A stretch of DNA of 64,000 bases from CAIUPE01 sp046091665 (GTDB taxonomy: Bacteria; Pseudomonadota; Alphaproteobacteria; Rhizobiales; Beijerinckiaceae): contig JBJTCD010000121.1 of assembly GCA_046091665.1 (NCBI GenBank), positions 1-64,000 of the forward strand, read 5' to 3'. The translations under genes were made by a program, and so were the position numbers. Below are positions 63,704-64,000 of this stretch, piece by piece (positions within the stretch are counted from its first letter, which is position 1; every line of letters starts with the position of its first letter). The notes below the pieces were generated by a model. That model was not told the origin of the DNA. It searched no databases and worked only from the letters and a program-made list of their open reading frames with translations.

Positions 63704-64000
63704 TTTTTTGAATGCAGTGCTTGAGCGAGCGCGACGAATTGATCAATGGTAACTGTTTCGGCGCGCGCTGTGGGATCAAGTCCCACACTCTCACAAAGCT
63801 TGATCGGATCAACGCCAAGGCTTTTTAAACTTTGACGCAGCATTTTTCGTCTCTGACCAAAAGCAGCTTGTGTCAGGCGCGCAAGGATTTTCGGATCACA
63901 AACGGTCGGATGAGCACGTGGCGTCACTCTAACAACGGAAGAAACAACTTTCGGAGGTGGTGTGAAAGCTTGCGGTGAAACATCAAACAGAATTTTTGCG
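63697..64000 (-). CDS. rsmA: 16S rRNA (adenine-1518/1519-N6)-dimethyltransferase (partial)
   Basis: RsmA (KsgA) dimethylates two adenines near the 3' end of 16S rRNA. Only the C-terminal 100 or so residues are inside the window, with FDVSPQAFTPPPKVVSSVVR and LTQAAFGQRRKMLRQSLK, both diagnostic. The start is beyond the right edge. Its stop overlaps the end of gmk by seven bases, tail to tail. Confidence 0.95.
   Translation of the reverse strand, partial: AKILFDVSPQAFTPPPKVVSSVVRVTPRAHPTVCDPKILARLTQAAFGQRRKMLRQSLKSLGVDPIKLCESVGLDPTARAETVTIDQFVALAQALHSKNH

Noticed and set aside
1..64000. CRISPR arrays, insertion sequences or prophage
   Set aside because: No regularly spaced repeats, transposase, integrase or phage structural genes were found.

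Overview
The window is a dense, ordinary chromosomal stretch of an alphaproteobacterium, most likely of the order Hyphomicrobiales (Rhizobiales). The support is gene content and order: flgI with a single-domain rod-binding protein and FliX; rpoZ-rel-pyrE-pdxJ-acpS-lepB-rnc-era-recO-parC; bpt; hemB; a MarR regulator of the LdtR type beside an L,D-transpeptidase; purF-cvpA-radA-alr-dnaB-rplI-DUF2232-rpsR-rpsF; and fabD-fabG-acpP-fabF-mltG-gmk-rsmA. Base composition looks even and moderately GC-rich. I see no transposase, integrase, phage gene, CRISPR array or rRNA. Family or genus cannot be assigned from what is here.

Layout. 1-2.6 kb: flagellar P-ring/rod genes, with fliX divergent and a CtrA-like box before it, then dksA. 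2.6-5.1 kb (minus): ribA, a family-5 uracil-DNA glycosylase and a NYN-domain protein. 5.4-15.7 kb (plus): RNA polymerase omega, the bifunctional ppGpp enzyme, pyrimidine and PLP synthesis, holo-ACP synthase, signal peptidase, RNase III, Era, RecO and ParC. 15.7-26.2 kb: protein-tagging transferase, CAP lipoprotein, hemB, LdtR/L,D-transpeptidase, an AsmA protein, acetoacetyl-CoA synthetase and two unknown proteins. 26.2 kb: tRNA-Gln(CUG). 26.5-30.8 kb: an RND efflux pair without an outer-membrane channel. 30.8-37.9 kb: receiver protein, Ppx/GppA-RlmE, guaB-rsmB-guaA, slyX. 38-42.5 kb: a large coiled-coil protein, an NnrU-like protein, a YfgM-like protein and der. 42.5-52.2 kb (minus): SDR, purF, cvpA, radA, alr, dnaB and the rpsF-rpsR-DUF2232-rplI group. 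52.5-57.7 kb: mntH, ilvD, a Sel1 protein, xth. 57.9-64 kb: the fatty-acid synthesis cluster, mltG, gmk and the end of rsmA.

How the genes work together. dksA, rpoZ and rel lie within 6 kb and all three products act in the stringent response. AcpS (9.7 kb) activates the acyl carrier protein encoded at 59.9 kb. guaB and guaA are the two steps from IMP to GMP, and gmk continues to GDP. MltG, the L,D-transpeptidase and Alr all act on peptidoglycan.

Two anomalies stand out among otherwise intact housekeeping genes. parC has an in-frame TAA at codon 275, next to three other unusual codons and inside a perfect 12-bp palindrome. lepB, about 3 kb away, has an in-frame 66-bp insertion that creates an exact 36-bp direct repeat. 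Either could be biology or a local sequence error. I did not find a clearly new multi-gene system.
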